From: Pseudomonas bubulae | GTDB taxonomy: Bacteria > Pseudomonadota > Gammaproteobacteria > Pseudomonadales > Pseudomonadaceae | Assembly (NCBI RefSeq): GCF_037023725.1 | Contig: NZ_CP146077.1 | Span: 3,571,001-3,635,000, forward strand | DNA length: 64,000 nt | Reading direction: 5' to 3' | Shown here: positions 7,712 to 17,113 of the stretch, in pieces | How the letters are laid out: the number at the start of each line of letters is the position of its first letter | Position numbering within the stretch: the stretch's first letter is position 1 | Notes under the pieces: model-generated | Told to the model about the DNA's origin: nothing | Database searches by the model: none | Seen by the model: the letters and a program-made list of their open reading frames with translations, nothing else | Translations under genes and position numbers: made by a program

Positions 7712-8722
7712 ATGGTACAGAATATTGCTTCAAAGCCAGTAAACACAGGGGCTGCGCTGTCTCGGCGGTTTTCTGTTGCGCCCATGATGGACTGGACAGA
7801 TCGCCACTGTCGGTTTTTTCTGCGTCTGCTATCCAAAAACGCCTTGCTGTACACCGAAATGGTCACTACGGGTGCGCTGATCAATGGTGATGCCGAGCGC
7901 TTCTTGCGTCATGACGCGTCTGAGCATCCGCTGGCCTTGCAACTGGGAGGGAGTGTTCCGGCTGACTTGGCCGTTTGCGCACGCATGGCTCAGGATGCAG
8001 GGTATGACGAGGTGAACCTGAATGTCGGCTGCCCCAGCGATCGGGTGCAGAACAATATGATCGGTGCCTGCCTGATGGCGCACCCGGCCCTGGTGGCCGA
8101 TTGTGTCAAGGCCATGCGCGATGCGGTCGCTATCCCTGTCACGGTCAAGCATCGTATCGGCATCAACGGCCGCGATAGCTATGCACAACTGTGCGATTTC
8201 GTCGGTACGGTTCGTGATGCCGGCTGCACCAGTTTCACCGTGCATGCGCGTATTGCCATTCTCGAAGGGCTGTCGCCTAAAGAAAACCGCGATATCCCGC
8301 CTCTGCGCTATGACGTTGCCGCGCAGTTGAAAACCGATTTCCCTGAACTGGAGATCATTCTCAACGGCGGGATCAAGACCCTCGAGCAATGCCAGGAACA
8401 TTTACAGGTGTTTGATGGTGTGATGCTCGGTCGCGAGGCCTATCACAACCCGTATATTCTGGCCGAGGTCGATCAACGTCTGTTTGGCAGTTCTGCCCCT
8501 GTCATTTCGCGGGTAGAGGCGCTCACGCTGTTGCGGCCTTATATCGCAGCGCATATAGCCGCGGGTGGTTCAATGCACCATATCACGCGTCATATTTTGG
8601 GGCTGGGCCAGGGGTTCCCTGGCGCCAGGCGCTTTCGTCAACTGCTGTCGGTGGATATCCATAAGGCCAAGGACCCGTTGGCATTACTGGATCAGGCCGC
8701 AGAACTGCTGGTAGGCCGCTGA
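7712..8722 (+). CDS. dusA: tRNA-dihydrouridine(20/20a) synthase DusA
   Basis: FMN enzyme reducing uridine 20/20a in the tRNA D-loop. The 336 residues carry the DusA hallmark RRFSVAPMMDWTDRHCRFF near residue 18, YTEMVTTGAL, the catalytic cysteine loop NVGCPSDRVQ at about residue 108, HARIAILEGLSPKENRDIPP and GGIKTLEQ with GVMLGREAYHNPY near the FMN phosphate. Length and motifs match full DusA and not DusB or DusC. The gene is a known insertion target, and an integrase remnant sits just upstream. It is followed by a strong terminator. Confidence 0.92.
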   Translation: MVQNIASKPVNTGAALSRRFSVAPMMDWTDRHCRFFLRLLSKNALLYTEMVTTGALINGDAERFLRHDASEHPLALQLGGSVPADLAVCARMAQDAGYDEVNLNVGCPSDRVQNNMIGACLMAHPALVADCVKAMRDAVAIPVTVKHRIGINGRDSYAQLCDFVGTVRDAGCTSFTVHARIAILEGLSPKENRDIPPLRYDVAAQLKTDFPELEIILNGGIKTLEQCQEHLQVFDGVMLGREAYHNPYILAEVDQRLFGSSAPVISRVEALTLLRPYIAAHIAAGGSMHHITRHILGLGQGFPGARRFRQLLSVDIHKAKDPLALLDQAAELLVGR

Positions 8723-8754
8723 AACCAGCGCAATAGCGCCGGCGCAAGGTACAC

Positions 8755-8797
8755 AAAGGCCTGCATGAGACTTCTCATGCAGGCCTTTGTTTTTTTG
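8755..8797. terminator. bidirectional terminator between dusA and the esterase gene
   Basis: A perfect 16-bp stem AAAGGCCTGCATGAGA / TCTCATGCAGGCCTTT with a two-base loop, then GTTTTTTT on the plus strand. The convergent esterase gene ends 6 bases away. Confidence 0.9.
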
Positions 8798-8802
8798 CAC
8801 CA

Positions 8803-10392
8803 CTATTGCGTTACTTCGACACAGGCATAACTGTCGGCATTGTCGATATCGCCCTTGCCCGCGTAACGGGCGGCCTGCGGCCAGGCACATAGCGGGCGGG
8901 TGCGCACAACCTTGCCGTCTTCGATTTTCGAAGCGACGATGCGCTGCGGTGCTACGCCGTGCTCCACCCAATTGTCGATAATAGCCAACTTGTCAAAGGT
9001 GTCGCAGCCCGCACCGCCGTAACAATGGCCCATGCCCGGGACCAGAAACAGCCGGGCCGAAGCCCGGGCCGCCTTGCCCGAATCGCGCAGCAGTGACTGG
9101 TAGTAGTCGATCAGCTCCTGGCCGTTATGAAAATCGTTCCAGCCCACATAAAGCAGTAGCTTTGCCCCCCGGTCGAAAAATGCCGTGAGGTTGGAGTCAA
9201 CGTGCAACAAGGGCCCGAGCCTGTTCACAGCCTCATTCACGGTCTTGTCCCAGTCCATGGTCGTCCAGTCCCAGTCCGGATCCTGGAAAGCCGCGTACTT
9301 GAACAGGTCCAGGGCCACCGGGAACGCTTGGCCATCGACAAAATCACCGAGCAGGTTTTCATTGCCCTTGGCCACGCCAGGAAAGATCACTTCCCCGGTA
9401 CGCGGGTTGATCGGCCCTCGATAGAGCTGCTGCATCAGCTCTACCTGCCCCGCCGTCAGGCAGTCGGCTGTCTCGGTGCCTTTGCACTGCAATTGTTCTG
9501 GCTCAAAATCGCAATGCTGCGGGTCGTCGATAAACCCCTGCTTGAGGCCAATGGGCGTGGCGCAGGCCTTGAGCGCCGCCTTGCTGACCATCTCGAGCTT
9601 GGCCTTGGTCATGTTCACATCGCGGTGGCGACCGAGCAACCAGCCGGGCCAGAGCTGGGCGGCATTGAACTTGACCAGCGGGTTGGGCGGCGCACCGGCG
9701 ACGATACCATCGTAGTCATCGGGAAAGCGCCTGGCTTCGATCAGACCTTCAAGGCCGCCCAGCGAACAGCCTATCCAGTACGCCCGGCTGGCCGGTTTTC
9801 CGTAGTAGGCCTTGATCAGTTTCTTGGCATGTACTGTCATCAAGTGGTCGGCGCGCCAGGCATAATCGATCAGTTTTTCCGGGTGGCCCAGGGCGAACTG
9901 CCCGCCCTTGCCTTCTTCAGTACTGCTGTCGTGTCCGGTATCGGTCGCTGCCGTGGCGTAGCCCTGCTCAAGCCCGGCGCGCATGGCCGGGTACATCATC
10001 GCTCCGCCCCAGCCAAAACTGCCGACACCCAGTAACTTGCCGTTCCAGCCATTGAGCGGCAACCAGACTTCGATCTTGATATCTGAATCGCTGCTGGGCC
10101 TGAGTGTGGCAGCAACCCTGCAAAAGGCCGGGTTGGGCCCGACTGCGGGGCGCCCTGCCGGGTTCATGCCGGAGAAACTCGCCAGCCGGGTCAGCGGATT
10201 TTCCGGCATTTGGTACTGCCCGGGGGCAATGGCCTCGGCCACGGTGATGGTCGCATCGGGCAAGGCCCTGGCGGCCAAGGCGCTGCAGGTGTCTTCGGCA
10301 TGGGCTTGCGCTGCCATAGCCAGGGTCAGCAAGCTGACGGCTGCGTACCGGAGAAACGGGCGTAGTGCTGAACATGGGTGATTAATTTGCAT
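8803..10392 (-). CDS. tannase/feruloyl esterase family hydrolase, secreted
   Basis: A 529-residue PF07519 hydrolase cleaving esters of gallate, ferulate or similar phenolics. The signal peptide covers residues 1-32, with cleavage after AHA. The catalytic serine is in WIGCSLGG, the aspartate in VGWNDFHNG, and the histidine in GMGHCYGGAGC. The cysteine just before Ser and the one just after His form the CS-D-HC disulfide typical of this family. A lid domain with several Cys and Asp residues (about 250-350) fits the calcium-binding lid. GAAGG lies seven bases upstream of the ATG. The TetR gene upstream on the same strand is the likely regulator. Confidence 0.85.
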   Translation of the reverse strand: MQINHPCSALRPFLRYAAVSLLTLAMAAQAHAEDTCSALAARALPDATITVAEAIAPGQYQMPENPLTRLASFSGMNPAGRPAVGPNPAFCRVAATLRPSSDSDIKIEVWLPLNGWNGKLLGVGSFGWGGAMMYPAMRAGLEQGYATAATDTGHDSSTEEGKGGQFALGHPEKLIDYAWRADHLMTVHAKKLIKAYYGKPASRAYWIGCSLGGLEGLIEARRFPDDYDGIVAGAPPNPLVKFNAAQLWPGWLLGRHRDVNMTKAKLEMVSKAALKACATPIGLKQGFIDDPQHCDFEPEQLQCKGTETADCLTAGQVELMQQLYRGPINPRTGEVIFPGVAKGNENLLGDFVDGQAFPVALDLFKYAAFQDPDWDWTTMDWDKTVNEAVNRLGPLLHVDSNLTAFFDRGAKLLLYVGWNDFHNGQELIDYYQSLLRDSGKAARASARLFLVPGMGHCYGGAGCDTFDKLAIIDNWVEHGVAPQRIVASKIEDGKVVRTRPLCAWPQAARYAGKGDIDNADSYACVEVTQ

Positions 10393-10569
10393 ATCCCTGC
10401 CTTCGGATCACGCTCAAGAACAGACGCTGCGCGGTGGGTGCACTACCACGACCTTAGTTGCAGGATAAAGAAGGTCAAGGTGCAACTGGCTGTTTCAAGC
10501 TGACTGATGATCCGTGTAGCGCCCGCAACTGCTCGGCGTGCGAAGCCGCACAGCGGGCCGACCTCCAGA

Positions 10570-11232
10570 TCACTCCCGCGTGCAAGGCCGCAGGCACCCC
10601 ATGGCCATGGCCACCAGGCTATCGAGCAGCGCCCTGGATTCAAGCTGGTCCGGCATGTCTTCCAGTACCGAGCGGATAACACTGCGCAGCCCCTGCCCGA
10701 GCAGGTAAGCGGCCATGGCCGGGTGTTGCGTGGATATTTCATCCTCATACAACTGCAGCAGGGGCAACCAGGTCGCTTCGATAAATTCCCCGGTGGTGGT
10801 ATATGGCCCGCGCCACATGCCCAGGTGCAAGGCCGAGTGATAGCGCAAATGAAACACCTTGTTCAGCCTGAACAAGCGTGTTTCGACGCGAATGATGTTG
10901 GCCAGAATTTGTTCCAGCGCCGACTTCAGGGGCACGCCAATCAACTTTTCCCGCACCTTCAGCAGCTGCTCGGACTCTTCGTCGAGCACACGCTCGTACA
11001 GCAAAGCCACGATGGCGTCCTTGCTGGGAAAATACTGGTAGATCGAGCCGACCGCGACACCAGATACCTCGGCGATGCGGGCGACCGTCAGCGCCGCCTC
11101 TCCTGCTTCATCCAGAATCTGCAGGCAGGCTTGCTCAACAGCATCGACCAGTGCCCGTGAGCGGGATTGCACCGGCCGCTTGCGCAGCGCAGGCATCAGA
11201 CCCTTTGTATTGTCATCGGCTGGCTTGCTCAT
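10570..11232 (-). CDS. TetR/AcrR family repressor
   Basis: A 220-residue repressor. The HTH spans about residues 40-75: AALTVARIAEVSGVAVGSIY then QYFPSKDAIVALLYERV. The C-terminal ligand and dimer domain is not conserved enough to name an inducer. It is divergent from the dioxygenase gene at 11446 (213 bases between), and the secreted esterase lies downstream on its own strand. It probably controls one or both neighbours. Confidence 0.85.
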   Translation of the reverse strand: MSKPADDNTKGLMPALRKRPVQSRSRALVDAVEQACLQILDEAGEAALTVARIAEVSGVAVGSIYQYFPSKDAIVALLYERVLDEESEQLLKVREKLIGVPLKSALEQILANIIRVETRLFRLNKVFHLRYHSALHLGMWRGPYTTTGEFIEATWLPLLQLYEDEISTQHPAMAAYLLGQGLRSVIRSVLEDMPDQLESRALLDSLVAMAMGCLRPCTRE

Positions 11233-11445
11233 GGGAACCCGAGCGGAGTATTTACTGCTGTTCTTAATTTCAGATATTTTCCTTTTATATCAGTAGGTTA
11301 AACACACAATCAGATGCCCGCAGAATGCGAATATCTCAACCCTGATGACGTCAGTATGATCTTTGGAGACGCTCGGACATCGTCCAAACGTGTAGTGATA
11401 CGCCCTCTATAAGATCGGATATTTCAGCCTGCCGGGAGATTGCCC
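11233..11445. promoter_or_regulatory. divergent promoter region, TetR gene and dioxygenase gene
   Basis: An AT-rich stretch at 11255-11300 and the ribosome site GGGAG before 11446. I could not pick out a convincing palindromic operator. Confidence 0.4.
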
Positions 11446-12285
11446 ATGCCTTCACCACTCACCCTCCAGCCCCTTGGCCCACACCTGGGCGCCGAAGTGC
11501 TTGACCTGGATCCTGCCACTGTTTTTCAGCCGCAAACCCTGGCGGCACTGGAAGCTGCGCTGGTCAAACATGAAGCCCTGGTACTGCACGCCCCATGGCT
11601 ACAGCCAGAACAACACCTGGCCATTGCACGATATTTCGGCGAGCCCGAAGTTCACACGTTCTATCCCAACCTGGGCGCAGGCTTTGAACAGATCACCGTG
11701 ATCGACTCCAGGCTGGGTGACCGGGCGGATATGTGGCACCACGACGAGAGCTTCCTGCCCGACCCGCCGATTGTCACCATGACCCACGCCCAGATCCTTC
11801 CCCCCTGTGGCGGCGATACATGCTGGATCAGCATGACCACGGCCTATGACAGCCTGTCCGGGCGTATGCAGCACTACCTCGACGGGCTCAGCGCCTGGCA
11901 CGACATGAACGGGCCCATGACGGCAGCGCTGCGCCAGAGCGTCGTCAGCCATGAGCGCTATGCCGAGGTCGTGCAGATGAACCGCCGCCACCTGCACCCG
12001 CTGGTGATCCAGCACCCCGTGTCCGGTCGCAAAGCCCTGTATCTGAGCCCGACCTACACCACCCATATCGACGGCTTGGCCCCCTCTGAAAGCGACGCGA
12101 TCCTGGACTATCTGCACGCGCACTGCCAGCACGTGCAATTCGGGTTTCGCCATCGCTGGCGTGTCGGTGACATGGTGCTCTGGGACAACCGAAGCGTGCT
12201 GCACAACGCCATTCTGGACTACCAACCCCATCAACGGCGCATGCAGCGCACCTCGGTATTCGCCCGCGAACCCTTGCAGGCGTGA
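11446..12285 (+). CDS. TauD/TfdA family Fe(II)/2-oxoglutarate dioxygenase
   Basis: A 279-residue dioxygenase that couples 2-oxoglutarate decarboxylation to substrate hydroxylation. Iron ligands are visible as WHHDESF (HxD) near residue 99 and the distal His in RSVLHNAILDY, with the 2-oxoglutarate-binding Arg in QRRMQRTSV close to the C-terminus. Substrate is unknown; taurine-type and 2,4-D-type enzymes share this fold. Start at ATG 11446, with GGGAG seven bases upstream; a TTG two codons earlier is possible. The class II aldolase gene follows after 51 bases, so the two are probably one transcript. Confidence 0.85.
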   Translation: MPSPLTLQPLGPHLGAEVLDLDPATVFQPQTLAALEAALVKHEALVLHAPWLQPEQHLAIARYFGEPEVHTFYPNLGAGFEQITVIDSRLGDRADMWHHDESFLPDPPIVTMTHAQILPPCGGDTCWISMTTAYDSLSGRMQHYLDGLSAWHDMNGPMTAALRQSVVSHERYAEVVQMNRRHLHPLVIQHPVSGRKALYLSPTYTTHIDGLAPSESDAILDYLHAHCQHVQFGFRHRWRVGDMVLWDNRSVLHNAILDYQPHQRRMQRTSVFAREPLQA

Positions 12286-12336
12286 GTTCTGAAGGAACAA
12301 TCACGGATCACAACCGCTGCAGAGGAGCACACCTGA

Positions 12337-13107
12337 ATGATGAACGATGAACTTAATCACGACCTCCTGGCCCGCTACATTCCCAGGCCAGGCCGGTATG
12401 CACTGTTGCCCGAACTGACTGCGCACCAACGCGTGGCGCTGCTGTGCCGGGTGCTGTATCGAGAGGGTTATAACGACCATATTGCCGGTCATGTCACCGT
12501 CAAGCAGGACGATGGCACCTATTTGGCCAACCCCTGGGAGCTCACCTGGGGCGAAGTAACCGCCTCGGACATCCTGCGCCTCGACCAGACCGGCAAGGTC
12601 ATCGAAGGCGAATGGAACATCACCCCGGCGATCAACCTGCATATGGATTTACATGCCGCGCGCCATGATGTTGAGGTGGTCATCCATAACCACCCGCGCT
12701 GGGCAGGCGTCTGGTCAGCCGCGGGGCGCATCCCGCCGGTTTACGACCAGACCTCCGCCCTGGTTGATAGCGACCCGGTGCTCTACGACGAATATCGCGG
12801 TACCGTCGAGGACACCGTCCTCGGCCGCGCCGTAGTGACGGCACTGGGGGCCCAGAAATGGGCCATGCTCGCCAACCACGGCGTGCTAGTGGTCGCCAAT
12901 GGCATTCGCCAGGCCCATTTGCGCGCGATCACACTGGAGTGGCGCAGCCGCCTGGCCTGGCATGTCGAGGCACTCGGTGGCGGCGCGCCGCTTCCTGCCC
13001 ATGTCGCCCTCGCCACGGGAGAGCGTACCGATGCCAACGGTTTCCCGTTTCTGTGGGAAGCCATGGCACGGGAAGAAATCCGCCGCGACCCGACTGTTCT
13101 GGAGTAA
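12337..13107 (+). CDS. class II aldolase/adducin family protein
   Basis: A 256-residue zinc-type aldolase fold. Visible metal ligands: the His pair in VVIHNHPRWAGVW at about residue 110 and the third His in LANHGVLVV at about residue 178. The N-terminal GHVTVKQDDGTYLANPW is the conserved glycine/phosphate-loop region of this group. Bacterial members next to oxygenases often decarboxylate or cleave small hydroxy acids; the substrate here is unknown. AGAGGAG lies upstream of the ATG. It is co-directional with the dioxygenase. Confidence 0.82.
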   Translation: MMNDELNHDLLARYIPRPGRYALLPELTAHQRVALLCRVLYREGYNDHIAGHVTVKQDDGTYLANPWELTWGEVTASDILRLDQTGKVIEGEWNITPAINLHMDLHAARHDVEVVIHNHPRWAGVWSAAGRIPPVYDQTSALVDSDPVLYDEYRGTVEDTVLGRAVVTALGAQKWAMLANHGVLVVANGIRQAHLRAITLEWRSRLAWHVEALGGGAPLPAHVALATGERTDANGFPFLWEAMAREEIRRDPTVLE

Positions 13108-13237
13108 TTAACCCCGCAAATTATGGAATTCAACTCCGCAATGTTTGGAATCCAGGACCGATTATCCGGGATCAATATCACCGTATATTGGCCCGGACTG
13201 GCGCCACGCAGCGCCCCACACCGGAGGTCCCTGCCCT

Positions 13238-14341
13238 ATGAGTATTCTGTTTTCTCCATACACCTTGTCGGGAATGGAGCTGAACAATCGTGTCGTGATG
13301 GCGCCCATGACCCGTGCCCGCGCCTTGAACGATATTCCTGACGAGTTGACGGTTCTTTACTACCGCCAGCGTGCAAGCGCCGGCCTGATCATCAGCGAAG
13401 GTGTGCCGGTTTCCATCCAGGGCCGCGGCTATCTGTTCAACCCCGGCCTTTATAATCAGGAACAAGTGGAAGGCTGGAAGCACGTCACCCGGGCCGTGCA
13501 TGAGGACGGCGGCAAGATCTTCGCCCAGCTCTGGCATGTCGGCCGGGTATCCCACACCACGCTGCAACCGGACGGCGGTGCGCCGGTGTCATCCAGCAAC
13601 AAGGTGGCGGCCAACTCAATGACCTATGCCTATGACGAGCACGGTCAACCGGGCCCGATCCAGGCCAGCCAGCCGCGCGCGCTGTCGACCGAAGAAGTCG
13701 GAGCGATCAAAAATGACTTTGTTCAGGCTGCCCGCCGGGCTATCGAGGCGGGGTTTGACGGGGTCGAAATTCATGGCGCCAACGGCTACCTGTTCGAGCA
13801 GTTTATCAATCCGTGTGTAAACGATCGTACCGACCGTTATGGCGACTCAATCGAAAACCGCATTCGCCTGCTGCTGGAAACCATTGATGCGGTTGCCGAC
13901 GCCATTGGGCGTGGCAAGGTTGGCGTGCGTATCTCGCCGTTTGGCCGCCTGTTCGACATGGCGCCGTTTGATGACGAAGCCCAGACCTGGGTCGCGGTGG
14001 CTCACGCCATTCATCAACGCGACATTGCCTACGTGCACTTGAGCGATCAATTAACCATTGGCGCCGAGCGCATGCCCGAAGGCTTTGCGCAGACTTTTCG
14101 CGAGTCGTATCAAGGCACACTGATTGCCGCTGGCGGCTTTGATCGCGAGTCGGCGCAAGCCGCACTGGAATCAGGCGCCCTGGACCTGGTCGCGTTTGGG
14201 CGGCCTTTTATTGCCAACCCGGATCTGGTGGAGCGGATGAAAAATAACTGGCCGATTGCAACCCCGGACCGCGCCACGTTCTACGGCAACAGCGGCGAAA
14301 AAGGCTATGTCGATTACCCCTTCCACTCGCCGAACCTGTAA
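13238..14341 (+). CDS. Old Yellow Enzyme family alkene reductase
   Basis: A 367-residue FMN-dependent NAD(P)H ene-reductase. The start MSILFSPYTLSGMELNNRVV, then MAPMTRARA (FMN-binding strand 1), HVGR at the substrate pocket, GVEIHGANGYLFEQFINP with DRYGDSIENR, and late AAGGFD and VAFGRPFIANPDL make this a classic OYE of the NemA type. CGGAGG precedes ATG 13238; the frame stays open upstream but has no site there. A 130-base gap separates it from the aldolase gene, so it may have its own promoter. Confidence 0.88.
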   Translation: MSILFSPYTLSGMELNNRVVMAPMTRARALNDIPDELTVLYYRQRASAGLIISEGVPVSIQGRGYLFNPGLYNQEQVEGWKHVTRAVHEDGGKIFAQLWHVGRVSHTTLQPDGGAPVSSSNKVAANSMTYAYDEHGQPGPIQASQPRALSTEEVGAIKNDFVQAARRAIEAGFDGVEIHGANGYLFEQFINPCVNDRTDRYGDSIENRIRLLLETIDAVADAIGRGKVGVRISPFGRLFDMAPFDDEAQTWVAVAHAIHQRDIAYVHLSDQLTIGAERMPEGFAQTFRESYQGTLIAAGGFDRESAQAALESGALDLVAFGRPFIANPDLVERMKNNWPIATPDRATFYGNSGEKGYVDYPFHSPNL

Positions 14342-14352
14342 CGGTATTCAGC

Positions 14353-14388
14353 TGCAGCGCTTCACGTCATGGAGCTTGAGGCGCTGCA
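14353..14388. terminator. inverted repeat between convergent genes
   Basis: TGCAGCGC and GCGCTGCA, 8 bp, with a 20-base loop, between the ends of the ene-reductase gene and the LysR gene. No T run. Confidence 0.4.
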
Positions 14389-14389
14389 T

Positions 14390-15337
14390 TCATGAACCCT
14401 GGGGGTTGGGCACGCCCTGATCCGGGCGAAAAATCCCGGCATCGCGTCGGGCCAGTGCCAGCAGTTCATCGACGACCATTCTGATCTTGGGCTGTATGTA
14501 GCGCGTGCGTGGCCAGATCACGTGAATAGGCATCTCGGCACCGGCATATTGCTCAAGTACGGGCACCAGCAACCCCTGCTGGATAGGCGTCTGCACCAGC
14601 CAGGTGGGCAGTTGGGCCAGGCCGCCCCCGGCCAGTGTCATGTCCAGCAACATTTCACCGTCTCCCATCTCATGCTTGACCCGCACGTCGTGCTCGTTGG
14701 TCTGCCCCTTTTCATCCACCAGCATCCAGCTTTTGCGAGTGCCGTTGCGCCAGCCGACAATGCAGTCATGCTGCAGGAGATCAGCCGGTGCCTGGGGCGT
14801 GCCATGCCTGTGCAGGTATTCGCGGGTCGCGCAAATCAACAGGCTCTGGCTGCCCAGCCTGCGGGCCACTATTTCAGCGTCATCTTTCAATGAACCGATT
14901 CGGACCACAAGATCGATGCCCTCATTGACGATATCCACCAGCCGCTCACTGAAGCTGATGGAGAGATCGAGCTGCTGGTATCGCACCGCCATATCGATCA
15001 AGGTCGGCAAAATATGTCGGCGACCAAAGGCCGCCGGCAGATCGATCCGCAACCGACCGACAGGTTCCTGTTGGCCGGTGGTCAAAAAGCCCTGGGTCTC
15101 GGCCAGTTCATCCATTACCCGCAGGCAGCTGGCCAGATAGGCCTCACCCTCGCTGGTGAGGTTCAGGCGCCGGGTGGTGCGATGCAAAAGCTTGACGCCA
15201 AGGCGCGCCTCCAGGCGAGTCACGCTCTTGCCAACGGCGGAACTGGTCACGCCAAGCTCCAGGGCTGCCGCTGTAAAGCTCAGTGACTGGGCCGCAGACA
15301 CAAACTCACGAATACCGTCAAATGGGTTGCCCGTCAT
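14390..15337 (-). CDS. LysR family regulator
   Basis: About 315 residues. The winged HTH is at about residues 8-65 (SFTAAALELGVTSSAVGKSV, then LEARLGVKLLHRTTRRL), the CrgA/DmlR subgroup look. The effector domain ends with QPKIRMVVDELLALA. ATG 15337 is preferred over the TTG four codons upstream. It is convergent with the ene-reductase gene. Genes of this subgroup often control a nearby oxidoreductase, but here the usual divergent target is missing: the next gene upstream faces the same way. Confidence 0.82.
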   Translation of the reverse strand: MTGNPFDGIREFVSAAQSLSFTAAALELGVTSSAVGKSVTRLEARLGVKLLHRTTRRLNLTSEGEAYLASCLRVMDELAETQGFLTTGQQEPVGRLRIDLPAAFGRRHILPTLIDMAVRYQQLDLSISFSERLVDIVNEGIDLVVRIGSLKDDAEIVARRLGSQSLLICATREYLHRHGTPQAPADLLQHDCIVGWRNGTRKSWMLVDEKGQTNEHDVRVKHEMGDGEMLLDMTLAGGGLAQLPTWLVQTPIQQGLLVPVLEQYAGAEMPIHVIWPRTRYIQPKIRMVVDELLALARRDAGIFRPDQGVPNPQGS

Positions 15338-15435
15338 TGTGGCGTCCAAGGCTAAAGTTTAAGGATCTGCAGCTGAACAATAGCAAAGCCATGCAGTAAT
15401 AGAGGGGTAAAACCCCGGGACTTACCTTCTGCGCA

Positions 15436-15465
15436 AACAAAAATGCGCCCTGGATATAGGCGCAT
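15436..15465 (-). terminator. terminator of the NTF2-like gene
   Basis: On the minus strand, ATGCGCC / GGCGCAT, 7 bp with a 9-base loop, followed by TTTTTGTTT. Confidence 0.8.
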
Positions 15466-15498
15466 CGTTCATGCTCAATCCTCGGAGCCGGCCCTGGA

Positions 15499-15942
15499 TC
15501 AGGCTGCACGCTCAGGCCAGACCACTTCAAGGCGGGTATGGGTGATACGCCACTCGCCATCGATACGCCGGTACGTGTCGGCGTACAGCCCGAGCAACAG
15601 CAGCGGGTTCGGATCGGGCTTGGATGCGGTCTCGAAATCAATCAGGTAGCAACGCCCTTGCGCGGTATCGGGCCCGGTCAACTTGATCCAGTGGTTGGCG
15701 ATCGCATGCAGAAACGGATAACTGCCCTGGTGGTCGCGATCGAAGAGTTTGAAGGCATCATTGAGGCCACTGCGGATGGCATCTATACCCGTCATTTTGC
15801 CGACCGTAACCTCCACCACCGCATCTGCCGAGAACACTTCGTCAAGGGCGTCGATAGTGTTGCTGTCCAGGTGATGTGCATAGAGGGTTCTGAGATTGCG
15901 AATCTCTTCGCGATCAAGCAACGCTTTGAGTTTGGTATCCAT
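15499..15942 (-). CDS. NTF2-like/SnoaL-like protein
   Basis: A 147-residue single-domain protein of the SnoaL_4/bile-acid 7-alpha-dehydratase-like group. The opening LLDREEIRNLRTLYAHHLD, the FSADAVVEVTVGKMTG stretch and the final DGEWRITHTRLEVVW are characteristic of this cone-shaped fold. Members are isomerases, dehydratases or ligand-binding proteins; no catalytic assignment is safe. The LysR gene at 14390 lies downstream on the same strand, beyond a terminator. Confidence 0.75.
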   Translation of the reverse strand: MDTKLKALLDREEIRNLRTLYAHHLDSNTIDALDEVFSADAVVEVTVGKMTGIDAIRSGLNDAFKLFDRDHQGSYPFLHAIANHWIKLTGPDTAQGRCYLIDFETASKPDPNPLLLLGLYADTYRRIDGEWRITHTRLEVVWPERAA

Positions 15943-16110
15943 AACCTGTGACCTCTGTAGTAACTGGCTTGCCTGTGAAGGCGCTGGGCTGCTCAGGACA
16001 ATCAGCTCCTGACCTGTAAAACCTCTACTTTAGTCATGTTCCAGCACAAGATAATCACCCACAAATTCCAAACATTCTGGAATCACAGGATCAAATTGTT
16101 TCACTCTCAC

Positions 16111-17004
16111 TCAACTGGCCGCGTTTTGAAGGGCTCGTTCACCAGCCTGCTCATCGTTAGCAAGCGTCTGGCACAGATCCAGCAGCTGGCATTGCAGCAA
16201 TTTGCCCGCATGGCTCAGAGCGTTTTGCCCATACAACGCCAGAAATACCCCCTGGATATCCGGCAGGCCGCTGCCGGCATCAATCACCCTGTGTTCCGGG
16301 CTGATCACCCGCAACGGCAACAAGCTGATACCCAGGCCCGCCGCCACGGCGGCACAGACACTGGCCAGACTTGCGCTGGAGTAGTTGATGCGCCAGCGCC
16401 ATCCCCCCACTTCAAGGTGATGGAGCATTTCATTGCGGTACAAACCGCCCACCGGAAACGCCACCAGCGGCAAGGGCTCGCGCCCCAGTGCGGGCGCTGA
16501 ACGGCTGTCGACCCAACACATGGGTTCGGGCCAGCAAGCCAGGCAATCATCGCCCTGCCCCATCTGCTTGACCAATAACAGGTCGAATTCATTCTGGCGA
16601 TAAAGCCGCATCAGTTCAGGCCCCAACCCGCTGGTGACTTCCAGGCGCACTCCCGGGTGCTCCAGGCCGAACCGCGAAAGGATCGGCATCAAGCGCTCGG
16701 CAGCAAAGTCTTCAGGCACGCCGAGGCGCAACACCCCCTCACTGGCCTGGTTGAACAGCACATCGCGGGCTTCCTGATCAAGCGCCAGAATGCGCCGCGC
16801 ATAGGCCAGCAGGCGCTCACCTTCAGGGGTGGCAATCACCCGGCGCTGTTCGCGGTCGAGCAGCTTGCAGCCAAGGCTGTCCTCCAGACGGCGGATCTGC
16901 TGGCTGACCGTCGACTGGGTGAGATGCAGACGCTGCGCCGCCCGGGTGAAATTGGCGCAGTCCACCACCGCGACAAAACTGCGTAACAGTATGGGATCAA
17001 GCAT
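16111..17004 (-). CDS. LysR family regulator
   Basis: About 297 residues. N-terminal HTH: FTRAAQRLHLTQSTVSQQIR and LEDSLGCKLLDREQRRV. The rest is a PBP2-type effector domain. Start at MLDPILL (17004), where the family normally begins; an ATG four codons upstream also has no strong site. It is divergent from the ankyrin-deaminase-MFS operon (start 17114), the most likely target. Confidence 0.8.
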   Translation of the reverse strand: MLDPILLRSFVAVVDCANFTRAAQRLHLTQSTVSQQIRRLEDSLGCKLLDREQRRVIATPEGERLLAYARRILALDQEARDVLFNQASEGVLRLGVPEDFAAERLMPILSRFGLEHPGVRLEVTSGLGPELMRLYRQNEFDLLLVKQMGQGDDCLACWPEPMCWVDSRSAPALGREPLPLVAFPVGGLYRNEMLHHLEVGGWRWRINYSSASLASVCAAVAAGLGISLLPLRVISPEHRVIDAGSGLPDIQGVFLALYGQNALSHAGKLLQCQLLDLCQTLANDEQAGERALQNAAS

Positions 17005-17113
17005 CCGCCTCACCATTCACATTGCCACTTAAAGGCATGGCTATATTTAATTTCAGAATACCTGCTGCGCTGACCATACTGGCTTTTCACGGGATGTAAA
17101 AGAGGGCTCACCC

